Position numbers and translations under genes: made by a program. Source: Chersky-840 sp035532735 (GTDB lineage Bacteria > Actinomycetota > Acidimicrobiia > Acidimicrobiales > UBA8190). Taken from it: a DNA stretch of 64,000 nucleotides. The stretch covers positions 1-64,000 of the forward strand of contig DATKQM010000066.1 in assembly GCA_035532735.1 (NCBI GenBank), in the 5' to 3' direction. The notes beneath the pieces were generated by a model. It worked only from the letters and a program-made list of their open reading frames with translations, did no database searches and had not been told where the DNA came from. Shown piece by piece: positions 8,266-14,356 of the stretch; position 1 is the stretch's first letter; each line of letters opens with the position of its first letter.

Positions 8266-8868
8266 ATGACCGATGGCCTCTGGCAACAGCCGAGCCAGGT
8301 GCCTCCCGATCTCAAGATTCCTGTCCCAGCACCGAAGACCACAGTGCAGTGGCAGCGCGGGCCGGCCGGTGATTGGCAGTGGCTTGCCTCCGACGGCGTT
8401 TGGTATGCCGCCCACCTCGCGCCACTCGGAGCCAAACCACCCGCCGAAGTCGTCCCTGGTGCTCCTCCACCCCCACCGTCGCTGCCCGCACCGGCACCAT
8501 CGGATCACACTCGTGGCGCTGCAGGGGCTTCGACCACCCCGTTATCCACATCGATCTCGGGCGCGAACGTCGGGGTCCTCCTGGTGACGATTGTTCTCGT
8601 GCTCACGGCCTTCGGCCTGTTCAAGAAGAGCCCGGCTGGCGCCTTGGTGCTTTTGCTAGTGATCGGCACGAGCGTCTGGGTCTACGCTGATGCTCGGAAC
8701 CTCGGCGTGCGCCGCGGCATCCGCCCGGGAAAAGCGCTCGACGCCACTCCGGGCCAATGGTTCGTCTTCTGCCTCGTCTTCTGGATCATCTTCTTCCCCT
8801 CGTACCTCGCCACTCGGCCCGTCTACGTGGCTCGGCACCGCTCGAACGGGCGGACGATCCGGAACTAA
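8266..8868 (+). CDS. Membrane protein with N-terminal Trp-rich domain and three membrane segments
   Basis: A 200-residue protein. Residues about 25-55 hold VQWQRGPAGDWQWLASDGVW, a tryptophan-rich motif like the short DUF2510-type modules in front of actinobacterial membrane proteins. A Pro/Ala linker follows, then three hydrophobic helices at about residues 97-115, 122-140 and 163-180, and a basic tail. It ends with TAA overlapping the stop of the convergent minus-strand gene by four bases. Cargo of the element; its role at the membrane is unknown. Confidence 0.6.
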   Translation: MTDGLWQQPSQVPPDLKIPVPAPKTTVQWQRGPAGDWQWLASDGVWYAAHLAPLGAKPPAEVVPGAPPPPPSLPAPAPSDHTRGAAGASTTPLSTSISGANVGVLLVTIVLVLTAFGLFKKSPAGALVLLLVIGTSVWVYADARNLGVRRGIRPGKALDATPGQWFVFCLVFWIIFFPSYLATRPVYVARHRSNGRTIRN

Positions 8869-9143
8869 CTCGCAGCCGGCTTCCCTGCGATCACAGCGAA
8901 GAGAAGTGCAATACTGATCTCTCGATCAGGGTCGCTTGAATGCCCAAAGATGTAGTTGCGCCTCGTAGTCGGATCGGAGGTCGCAGCGCCATCCCGTTTG
9001 CAACTGGTGTGAGCCCGTACTGCGGCGCCGGCTGTGTCGATTGCCGCTAACTCATCCTTGCGATTAATGAAGAAGACGCCGCCTGACGAGAGCGTCGACC
9101 GGACAGGTGGGCCAGATCTTGGGGAGACGAGGCGGGTGCTCAC
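8865..9143 (-). CDS. Hypothetical protein coupled to the terminase-like gene
   Basis: A 92-residue protein whose GTG start overlaps the stop of the upstream gene (GTGA, 9140-9143), implying translational coupling. It has GGVFFINRKDELAAIDTAGA near residue 25 and ends with a hydrophobic helix ISIALLFAVIAGKPAAS. No family is recognised. If the upstream gene is a terminase subunit, this may be a partner in the same packaging or interference function. Confidence 0.5.
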   Translation of the reverse strand: MSTRLVSPRSGPPVRSTLSSGGVFFINRKDELAAIDTAGAAVRAHTSCKRDGAATSDPTTRRNYIFGHSSDPDREISIALLFAVIAGKPAAS

Positions 9144-9667
9144 GACGGAGCTCCTTCACTCGCGCTCGAAGCGTTTGTGGTGAGCTCCCGCCGCTCTCGG
9201 ATTCGTCGGCCTTCGAGCTCGAGGTCAGCGAGGGTGAGAGCGGTCACCTCGGCGGCGCCGGCCACGGCACGGAGCCGGGCATGGCCGATGGGATCGAGTC
9301 CGAGGTCCTTCGCCAGCTTCGAGGCGGTGTTGGTGGCGGCGTTCTTCTGCTCGAGGACCCGTGGCGCTACGTTCCCGACGCCTCGCTCGTTCACGTAGTC
9401 GATCAGGAGTTGCTCGTAGGCGGCCGCCTGCAGGTAGCGATGGACCGCCGGCAGAAACTCGGTCCGGTCCAGCCATGGGGCCACCTCGAGGAGCTCCTCA
9501 TGCACTTCGGCCGCCCTGACGGCGATGGCCCTGGGTGAGTTGGCACCGTGGCGGACAGCGACCACGTTTCCTTCGCCGAACGGTGGGTGACGCCGGTCGA
9601 ATCCATTGGCGTGCGCCCGTGATGGGTCGCTGGGCACGCCCGTTCCACGGTTCGGACGGCCGGTCAT
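9140..9667 (-). CDS. Candidate phage terminase small subunit (P27-like)
   Basis: A 175-residue protein from ATG 9667; a longer frame to 9766 is Arg-rich and unlikely. After a GRP-rich start it has HGANSPRAIAVRAAEVHEEL, EVAPWLDRTEFLPAVHRYLQ and finally NTASKLAKDLGLDPIGHARL. A long helical core ending in a LGLDP-x-xx-RL helix-turn-helix-like motif is the pattern of actinophage small terminases, which recognise packaging sites on phage DNA. No large subunit (ATPase/nuclease) is nearby, as expected for a satellite that redirects its helper's packaging. Family assignment is by pattern and should be treated as a good candidate only. Confidence 0.5.
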   Translation of the reverse strand: MTGRPNRGTGVPSDPSRAHANGFDRRHPPFGEGNVVAVRHGANSPRAIAVRAAEVHEELLEVAPWLDRTEFLPAVHRYLQAAAYEQLLIDYVNERGVGNVAPRVLEQKNAATNTASKLAKDLGLDPIGHARLRAVAGAAEVTALTLADLELEGRRIRERRELTTNASSASEGAPS

Positions 9668-9854
9668 GACGGCATCACCGGTACCCCACCGACGAGTCGC
9701 CCCTCCGACACGGACCATGCACACCGCGACCAAAGCGAAGACGGGCCTCTTTGGCGTCCGATCCACGTGCGTGCGGGGTTCTGAGGCTTGAAACGAAGAG
9801 GCGCAAGAAGGCGCCTCGCTGGTGCAGGAAAGGCTGAGATCGGCCCAGTGCTGG

Positions 9855-10032
9855 CCCTGTTCCCACCTAGAGGTGGGAGAACAGGGACCACTGCACTCCG
9901 AGACCTGTTCCCAAGTGTTCCCGGAACACTCCGCGGGTCGCTGACGTGGGACTTCGATGTGTCGATGGTGACCTGTTCCGACGTGGTCCCGGAAGACCGG
10001 CGCGACAGGGTGTTCCCGAAATCTGGGAACAC
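9855..10032. repeat. Cluster of TGTTCCC inverted repeats, candidate replication origin
   Basis: The 280 bases just downstream of the RepA-like gene hold three inverted repeats built from the same arm. At 9855-9886, CCCTGTTCCCACCT pairs with its complement apart from a two-base bulge. At 9914-9930, AGTGTTCC and GGAACACT are separated by one base. At 10010-10032, GTGTTCCC and GGGAACAC are separated by seven bases. Single copies lie at 9906-9912 and 9974-9980. Repeats of one short word downstream of a rep gene are what iteron origins look like. They could instead be operators. A weak open frame across this region (9664-10050) is probably only a by-product. Confidence 0.55.
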
Positions 10033-10046
10033 TTTGCGCGGGCCTC

Positions 10047-10976
10047 TCATGGCCTTGTCCGCCGGTACTTCTGCGCCGCGATCACGAGGGCTTTGCGACG
10101 GCCCTTCCCGGCTGCCTTGAGCGTCCGGACCGCTGTCATCGTCTGGGAGTCGACGGGCACTTCGAGGTCGTCGAGCAGCAGGGCAACCTCGTGAGTCCCG
10201 GCGGGTACCGAGTCTGCGTCCCAGACGTGGCGCAGTACCGGGTCCTCGTGACGTTCGATCACGACCTCTTGTGGCACCCAGGGGATGCGGCTGTGGGTGC
10301 GGTGCAGGGTGATGCGGTTCCCGTCGACCGACATCCTGAACACCACGTCGACGTCGTCGACCTTGGCCGAGGATCCGCGCTGGCCCTGGGTGGGGTCCTT
10401 GCCCATGTGGTCGAGGCGCAGCAGTGCGATCCCCGCCGCCTTGAGCCGGCGCCCGGTGTGGGCGTAGAAGCTCCGGTAGGTGTCACTGTCGTTCTCTGCA
10501 CCGCTCACGGCCCGGGCCATGGTGTCGATCACAACGACCTTGGCGCCATGTACCAGGGCGATGCTGACGAGGAGTTCTCCCCCGAGCTCACTGTCGAGCG
10601 GCGGCATGGTCGGGAGTTGGTAGTAGTGCAGGAGGCTCAGGTCGTCGTCGGGGCCGTACCCCAGGTCCGACAACCGCTCGCGCAGGTCGGCCATGGTCAT
10701 CTCGAGGTCGACGTACATCACCTCGACGGGCTCCTGGGCGGGCTGGCCAAGGATCGAACGCCCGCACGCTGCGGCGGCAGCCATGTCGAGAGCGAGCAGC
10801 GACTTGCCGGACTTCGCCACCGAGTAGATGGCCGTCTGGCGACCGGCGGCGACGAGGGGCTCGAGCACGTAGTCCTCGGGTGGGAGCTCCTCGCACCAGA
10901 AGGCGGCCCAGTCGATCGGCACCATGCCCAGATCGGCGCCGTCGTCGGGCCCGAGATATTCCGATCCGTCACGCAT
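10047..10976 (-). CDS. RepA-like replicative ATPase (AAA_25 / RecA fold)
   Basis: A 309-residue protein from ATG 10976, ten bases after the upstream stop; a longer frame to 11030 overlaps the upstream gene. The P-loop is SVAKSGKSLLALDMA (residues 52-66), the Walker B strand is KVVVIDTMA with Asp151, and an RLDHMGKD motif at about residue 190 is typical of RepA-type hexameric helicases. Residues 83-92 (VEVMYVDLEM) match the sensor strand with the catalytic Glu. Such proteins start replication of plasmids and satellites by loading or acting as a helicase at repeats. The inverted-repeat cluster directly downstream supports this. No primase domain is seen. Confidence 0.75.
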   Translation of the reverse strand: MRDGSEYLGPDDGADLGMVPIDWAAFWCEELPPEDYVLEPLVAAGRQTAIYSVAKSGKSLLALDMAAAAACGRSILGQPAQEPVEVMYVDLEMTMADLRERLSDLGYGPDDDLSLLHYYQLPTMPPLDSELGGELLVSIALVHGAKVVVIDTMARAVSGAENDSDTYRSFYAHTGRRLKAAGIALLRLDHMGKDPTQGQRGSSAKVDDVDVVFRMSVDGNRITLHRTHSRIPWVPQEVVIERHEDPVLRHVWDADSVPAGTHEVALLLDDLEVPVDSQTMTAVRTLKAAGKGRRKALVIAAQKYRRTRP

Positions 10977-10986
10977 ATCCACCGGA

Positions 10987-11283
10987 TCAGCCCCCTGTCT
11001 CGTGTCGAGCGAGGATCTCGGCAATCGCATCGTCGGACGCCACGCACCCCGGCTCGTGCATGAGCTGAGCGGTGTCGCCAGCCTCGGCGATCACGGCGCC
11101 GCAGGAGCAGCGCCCGGCCACGGTGGCGGCGTTGCGGAGTGCGATGGCGTCCTTTAGCTCGTCGGGTGCGTCGGCGGGCACCGAGGGGAGGACGTAGAGG
11201 ACCTCCCCCACCTTCGTCAGCGCCTGACCGATGGTGCGTGGCTTGGTCACGATTCGCCACATGGACGTGGATGCTTCCGCCAC
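10987..11283 (-). CDS. Hypothetical protein with CxC motif, element control/replication operon
   Basis: A 98-residue protein of the operon that leads to the RepA-like gene. It starts inside the end of the 65-residue gene (37-base overlap) and contains LTKVGEVLYVLPSVPADAPD and RCSCGAVIAEAGD, followed by HEPGC. The Cys-x-Cys and the His/Cys pair further on could form one zinc site. No family is recognised. The position between a repressor and a replication ATPase suggests a small regulatory or replication-accessory role. Confidence 0.55.
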   Translation of the reverse strand: MAEASTSMWRIVTKPRTIGQALTKVGEVLYVLPSVPADAPDELKDAIALRNAATVAGRCSCGAVIAEAGDTAQLMHEPGCVASDDAIAEILARHETGG

Positions 11284-11444
11284 CAGCCGATGGTCGGGAC
11301 CTTGCCGGCGACGAGCATCTCAGCGAGCTCGCCCGCTGCCTCCTGGGTCAGACGACGGCGCGGCTGGTGGGCCGGATCCATGCCGTCGATCGCGGCGGCC
11401 AAGTGGCGCAGGTCGGACGGTGAAAGGTCGATCAGGGTCGTCAT
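11247..11444 (-). CDS. Small hypothetical protein of the element operon
   Basis: A 65-residue protein whose ATG overlaps the stop of the 47-residue gene (ATGA, 11441-11444). It has LSPSDLRHLAAAIDGMDP and LTQEAAGELAEMLVAG, two amphipathic helices, and a Trp-Trp pair near the end. No family is recognised. The coupled starts on both sides make it a real gene in my judgement. Confidence 0.5.
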   Translation of the reverse strand: MTTLIDLSPSDLRHLAAAIDGMDPAHQPRRRLTQEAAGELAEMLVAGKVPTIGWWRKHPRPCGES

Positions 11445-11584
11445 GCCGCTGATCTTCCGCGAGTGCTAGCGAGCGCCTCTTGCAGGATGCGCAAAAGGGC
11501 CCTCGCGGCCTTTGGAGTGAGCAGGGCAGCCGCGGGTGGGGGTGGGACCTGCACGTCCACCGGGGCCTGGTCGGGCACGGTCAC
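11441..11584 (-). CDS. Tiny coupled protein (47 residues) of the element operon
   Basis: A 47-residue frame that starts with GTG overlapping the stop of the XRE gene (GTGA) and ends with a stop overlapping the next ATG (ATGA). It has a Pro-rich start (VDVQVPPPPAAALL) and one helix, TPKAARALLRILQEALAS. The perfect overlaps at both ends are the main evidence that it is translated. Function unknown; the size fits a small adaptor or anti-repressor. Confidence 0.5.
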   Translation of the reverse strand: MTVPDQAPVDVQVPPPPAAALLTPKAARALLRILQEALASTRGRSAA

Positions 11585-11814
11585 TGGCCGACCATCTCTG
11601 CCAGCTCCCCCATTTCGCTGAGCACGCGAGCGACCCGGCGAGCCTGCGTCGGGGACGGGACCCTCTCCCCTGTCTCCCACCGGGAGTAGGCCTGGCGCGT
11701 GCAAGGCACACTCTCCGCCACGGTCGCCTGGGACAGCCCAAGGCTCTCGCGGAGAGCTCGGGCACCGCCGGTCCTCAACAGCATTCGGGCTAGTGCCACT
11801 TCGGTAACGCTCAC
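11581..11814 (-). CDS. XRE-family helix-turn-helix repressor
   Basis: A 77-residue DNA-binding protein with GTG start at 11814. Residues 22-60 hold the Cro/CI-type motif: LRESLGLSQATVAES, CTRQAYSRWETGERVPS, then a fourth helix. It is first in the minus-strand operon and divergent from the accessory-integrase transcript. An inverted repeat (CACCAACA / TGTTGGTG) overlaps its own start, so it very probably represses its own operon and perhaps the plus-strand one. In satellites this is the position of the master repressor that an incoming helper phage lifts. Confidence 0.8.
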   Translation of the reverse strand: MSVTEVALARMLLRTGGARALRESLGLSQATVAESVPCTRQAYSRWETGERVPSPTQARRVARVLSEMGELAEMVGQ

Positions 11815-11840
11815 ACCAACATGATGGTCCCGTGTTGGTG
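11814..11840. promoter_or_regulatory. Operator-like inverted repeat between divergent transcripts
   Basis: CACCAACA (11814-11821) and TGTTGGTG (11833-11840) are perfect 8-base inverted repeats with an 11-base spacer. They lie at the start of the XRE gene and before the plus-strand accessory gene. The spacing of about one helical turn and a half centre to centre fits binding of an XRE dimer. Confidence 0.55.
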
Positions 11841-11863
11841 GAGTGGCTAGGACCCGAGTGTTG

Positions 11864-12601
11864 ATGGATCGTTCTACTGTTGACGGTTTGGTGACACGCC
11901 GGTACCGTGGGGCCGTGCCGGACCTTGATCGCGCTATGGCCCGCTTGAGGAAGTCCCCCGCCCAGGGGGTCAGCTTCCACGACGAAGAGCGTGGACTCTT
12001 TCAGTGCGAGGTCACGCACCCCGTGCTCTCCGGCTGGCGCGTATGTGGTCAGTACCTCCTGAAGGACGGACGCCTCGTCCTGATCCGAGTCTGGCTGCAG
12101 CCGAACTCGGCCCAGTTCATGCAGGCGCTTACCGCTCCCAATGCACCACCCCTTCCCGAGCTCCCGACGGACTGCGTTGATGGAGTAACAAAAGCGCTGC
12201 TGGAGGAGGTGCGACTCGGTGACCTCCTTGAAGGGCTACAGAGCCATGCCCTGCTGAAGGCCACAAGCTCATCGGCGAGGGAGCGCCGGGCTCTGTACTC
12301 CGAAATGGTCGCTTCGCCAAACCCTGGGCGCAATGGTCGAGACGACCTCTACTACGCGGAATGGGCTCGGCTGATCCACCAGGCGACCATGTCGAAGAAG
12401 ACCACCCACGCCCCGATATCTGCGGTGGCAGATCAGACGGGCATCACTCGTGATCAGGTGCGCGACCTCGGCACAAAGGCCAAGGCCCGCGGGCTCTACA
12501 TGCCCCGGGGCCGCGGGCTCGGAGGCGGATTCCTCACGGACCACGGCCAAACGGTCCTGCGCAACGCCAAGAGACGACAGAAGGGATCGGTGACGAAGTG
12601 A
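11864..12601 (+). CDS. Integrase-associated protein with C-terminal helix-turn-helix
   Basis: A 245-residue protein (GTG starts at 11843 and 11891 are alternatives; ATG 11864 has AGGA upstream). The N-terminal half has SFHDEERGLFQCEVTHPV and a beta-rich stretch. The C-terminal half has YYAEWARLIHQATMSKKTTH, then ADQTGITRDQVRDLGTKAKA, a likely winged helix-turn-helix, and a Gly-rich basic end. The stop overlaps the integrase GTG by four bases, so the two are co-translated. A role in controlling or directing the recombinase is an inference from position and the DNA-binding motif. Confidence 0.6.
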   Translation: MDRSTVDGLVTRRYRGAVPDLDRAMARLRKSPAQGVSFHDEERGLFQCEVTHPVLSGWRVCGQYLLKDGRLVLIRVWLQPNSAQFMQALTAPNAPPLPELPTDCVDGVTKALLEEVRLGDLLEGLQSHALLKATSSSARERRALYSEMVASPNPGRNGRDDLYYAEWARLIHQATMSKKTTHAPISAVADQTGITRDQVRDLGTKAKARGLYMPRGRGLGGGFLTDHGQTVLRNAKRRQKGSVTK

Positions 12602-14259
12602 CCACGAGGTTCGCGTTCTACGGCCGGGTGAGCACCGAGGATCAGCAGGACCCGACGAGCTCGAAGCAATGGCAGGTCTCACGGGCCCAAGGTCTGATCG
12701 ACCCCCACGGCGGCGTCATTCGTGCCGAATACTTCGACATCGGTCAGAGCCGGTCCCTGCCGTGGAAGCGCCGACCCGAGGCCACCGCACTCCTCGAGGC
12801 GCTCAAGAATCCGGCGCGTGGCTTCGACGCGATTGTCATCGGCGAACCTGCCCGCGCCTTCAGCGGCAACCAATTCGCACTCACCTTCCCCGTGTTCACG
12901 CACTACGGCGTCGAGTTGTGGGTGCCCGAAGTCGGCGGCAGGGTGGACCCCGGCAGTGACGCGCACGACCTCGTCATGAACCTCTACGGCGGAATGTCCA
13001 AGGGGGAGCGCAACCGGATCAAGGTGCGGGTGCGGTCAGCCATGAGTGCCCAGGCACAGCACGAGGGCCGGTTCCTCGGTGGCCGCCCGCCCTATGGATA
13101 CCGACTCGCCGACGCAGGTTCGCACCCGAACCCGGGGAAGGCCGCCATGGGTGCTCGGCTGCACCGCCTCGAGGTCGATCCGACTGCGGCGCCAATCGTC
13201 GCTCGGATCTTCGCCGACTACCTCGGCGGCTCCGGGCTCTACGCGGTGGCCGAGGGACTCACCCGAGATGGCATCCCCTCCCCCAGCGCGCACGATCCCG
13301 AGCGCAACCGACACCGCGACGGCCGCGCCTGGTCGAAGTCAGCTGTGCGGGCCATCCTCACGAACCCCCGCTACACGGGCCGCCAGGTCTGGAACCGAGC
13401 GCCACGAGTCGAGGAGCTCCTCGACGTCGAGGACGTGGGTGCGGGGCATCAGACCAAGCAAGTGTGGAACGACCCGAGCGCATGGGTGTGGTCCGCCAAG
13501 CCCGCTCATGAGGCGCTCGTGAGCTCCGAGGACTTCGCCGCGGTGCAGACCCAACTCTCGGCGGGTGCGCACCGACCCGTTGCCCGCAAGGGACATCGGA
13601 CCAACCGCACCTACGTGCTGGCGGGCCGGGTCCGCTGCACCCTGTGTGATCGACGGATGCAAGGACACTGGAACCACGACTCTGCCCACTACCGGTGCCG
13701 GTACGCCGCGGAGTACGCGCTCGCCAACAAGGTCGACCACCCGAAGACGGTCTATCTCCGCGAAGACGCTGTCGTGCCCAAGCTCGACGCGTGGCTGGCC
13801 GAGCTTTTCGATCCCGCGAACCTCGACGCCACGTGCGAAGCTCTCGCCATGGCGGGCGACGTCGACGAAGCGGCAGAGGCCCGCATGGAGGCAGCACGGC
13901 GAAAAGTCGCTGACTGCGACTCAAGGCTGGCCAAGTACCGGGCGGCCCTCGACGCCGGTGCCGACGCCACCATCGTGGCGGGGTGGATGGCCGAGGTGCA
14001 GGGTGAGCGGCTCCGGGCCGAGATCGACCTCGGCGAAGCGGTACCGGGCGAGCAAATGACGAAAGAGCAGGTGCGCACCCTCGTGCTGGCGTTGCACGAC
14101 ATCGCCTCAGTGCTCGCCACAGCCGACCCGAAGTTGAAGGCCGAGGTCTATGCCGAGCTCGGCGTGAGCGTCTCGTACGACCACGTACAACGCATTGTGC
14201 GAGCCGAAGCACGACCAACGAATCGGTGTGCAAACGGACGTGTCGGAGAGGGGACTTGA
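12598..14259 (+). CDS. Large serine recombinase (integrase)
   Basis: A 553-residue site-specific recombinase. The catalytic serine is Ser12 in FYGRVSTEDQ. The resolvase domain runs to about residue 150 (SKGERNRIKVRV) and the recombinase domain (LGGRPPYGYRL onward) to about residue 280. A zinc ribbon with Cys pairs (RVRCTLCDRRM, HYRCRY) lies at about 343-370. A coiled-coil insertion follows, and the end holds TKEQVRTLVLALHDIA. It should join attP to the chromosomal tRNA site by a double-strand break with a short core. The last 19 bases of the gene lie inside the tRNA-Leu gene on the other strand, so the attachment core is part of its coding sequence. Confidence 0.93.
   Translation: MTTRFAFYGRVSTEDQQDPTSSKQWQVSRAQGLIDPHGGVIRAEYFDIGQSRSLPWKRRPEATALLEALKNPARGFDAIVIGEPARAFSGNQFALTFPVFTHYGVELWVPEVGGRVDPGSDAHDLVMNLYGGMSKGERNRIKVRVRSAMSAQAQHEGRFLGGRPPYGYRLADAGSHPNPGKAAMGARLHRLEVDPTAAPIVARIFADYLGGSGLYAVAEGLTRDGIPSPSAHDPERNRHRDGRAWSKSAVRAILTNPRYTGRQVWNRAPRVEELLDVEDVGAGHQTKQVWNDPSAWVWSAKPAHEALVSSEDFAAVQTQLSAGAHRPVARKGHRTNRTYVLAGRVRCTLCDRRMQGHWNHDSAHYRCRYAAEYALANKVDHPKTVYLREDAVVPKLDAWLAELFDPANLDATCEALAMAGDVDEAAEARMEAARRKVADCDSRLAKYRAALDAGADATIVAGWMAEVQGERLRAEIDLGEAVPGEQMTKEQVRTLVLALHDIASVLATADPKLKAEVYAELGVSVSYDHVQRIVRAEARPTNRCANGRVGEGT
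14240..14254. repeat. Attachment-core copy 3, right end (attR) inside tRNA-Leu
   Basis: GTGTCGGAGAGGGGA covers the discriminator base, the 3' strand of the acceptor stem and the start of the T-arm of tRNA-Leu(GAG). The element supplies this end, so the tRNA stays intact after insertion. The exact copy is at 6272-6286. Confidence 0.7.
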
Positions 14260-14324
14260 ACCCCTACGCCCTTTCGGGCACTAGCCCCTCAAGCTAGCGC
14301 GTCTGCCTATTCCGCCACTCCGAC
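14241..14324 (-). tRNA. tRNA-Leu (anticodon GAG)
   Basis: An 84-nucleotide cloverleaf on the minus strand. The acceptor arms are GTCGGAG and CTCCGAC and the discriminator is A. The anticodon stem CTAGC/GCTAG closes the loop TTGAGGG, giving anticodon GAG. A long variable arm (GCCCGAAAGGGC) typical of leucine tRNAs is followed by the T-arm GGGGTTCAAGTCCCC. CCA is not encoded. It decodes CUC/CUU and serves as the integration target of the element to its left. Confidence 0.95.
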
Positions 14325-14356
14325 GAGTGTGCGCCGTCTTCAGCGCATCGAGCACT

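Larger units (their letters stand above)
6272..14254. mobile_element. Integrative element in tRNA-Leu(GAG), candidate phage satellite
   Basis: About 8.0 kb bounded by a perfect 15-base direct repeat, with a large serine recombinase touching the right-hand copy. From right to left it carries integrase, a 245-residue accessory protein, a divergent XRE repressor, three tiny coupled genes, a RepA-like ATPase, a TGTTCCC inverted-repeat cluster, a candidate small terminase, a 92-residue protein and plus-strand cargo. There are no capsid, portal, tail, large terminase or conjugation genes. Known phage-inducible islands have an integrase, a divergently transcribed control region, replication proteins with an origin after the rep gene, and often their own terS. 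The likeness to those islands is inference from layout; the borders and integrase are direct observations. Confidence 0.65.

Noticed and set aside
9664..10050. Minus-strand open frame of 128 codons coupled by ATGA to the RepA-like gene
   Set aside because: It covers the inverted-repeat cluster, is made of low-complexity Pro/Ser/Arg/Leu sequence and looks like a by-product of the repeats. The coupling is tempting, so it was not dismissed lightly.
10191..11063. Plus-strand open frame of 290 codons opposite the RepA-like gene
   Set aside because: Antisense shadow; the minus-strand gene carries clear ATPase motifs.
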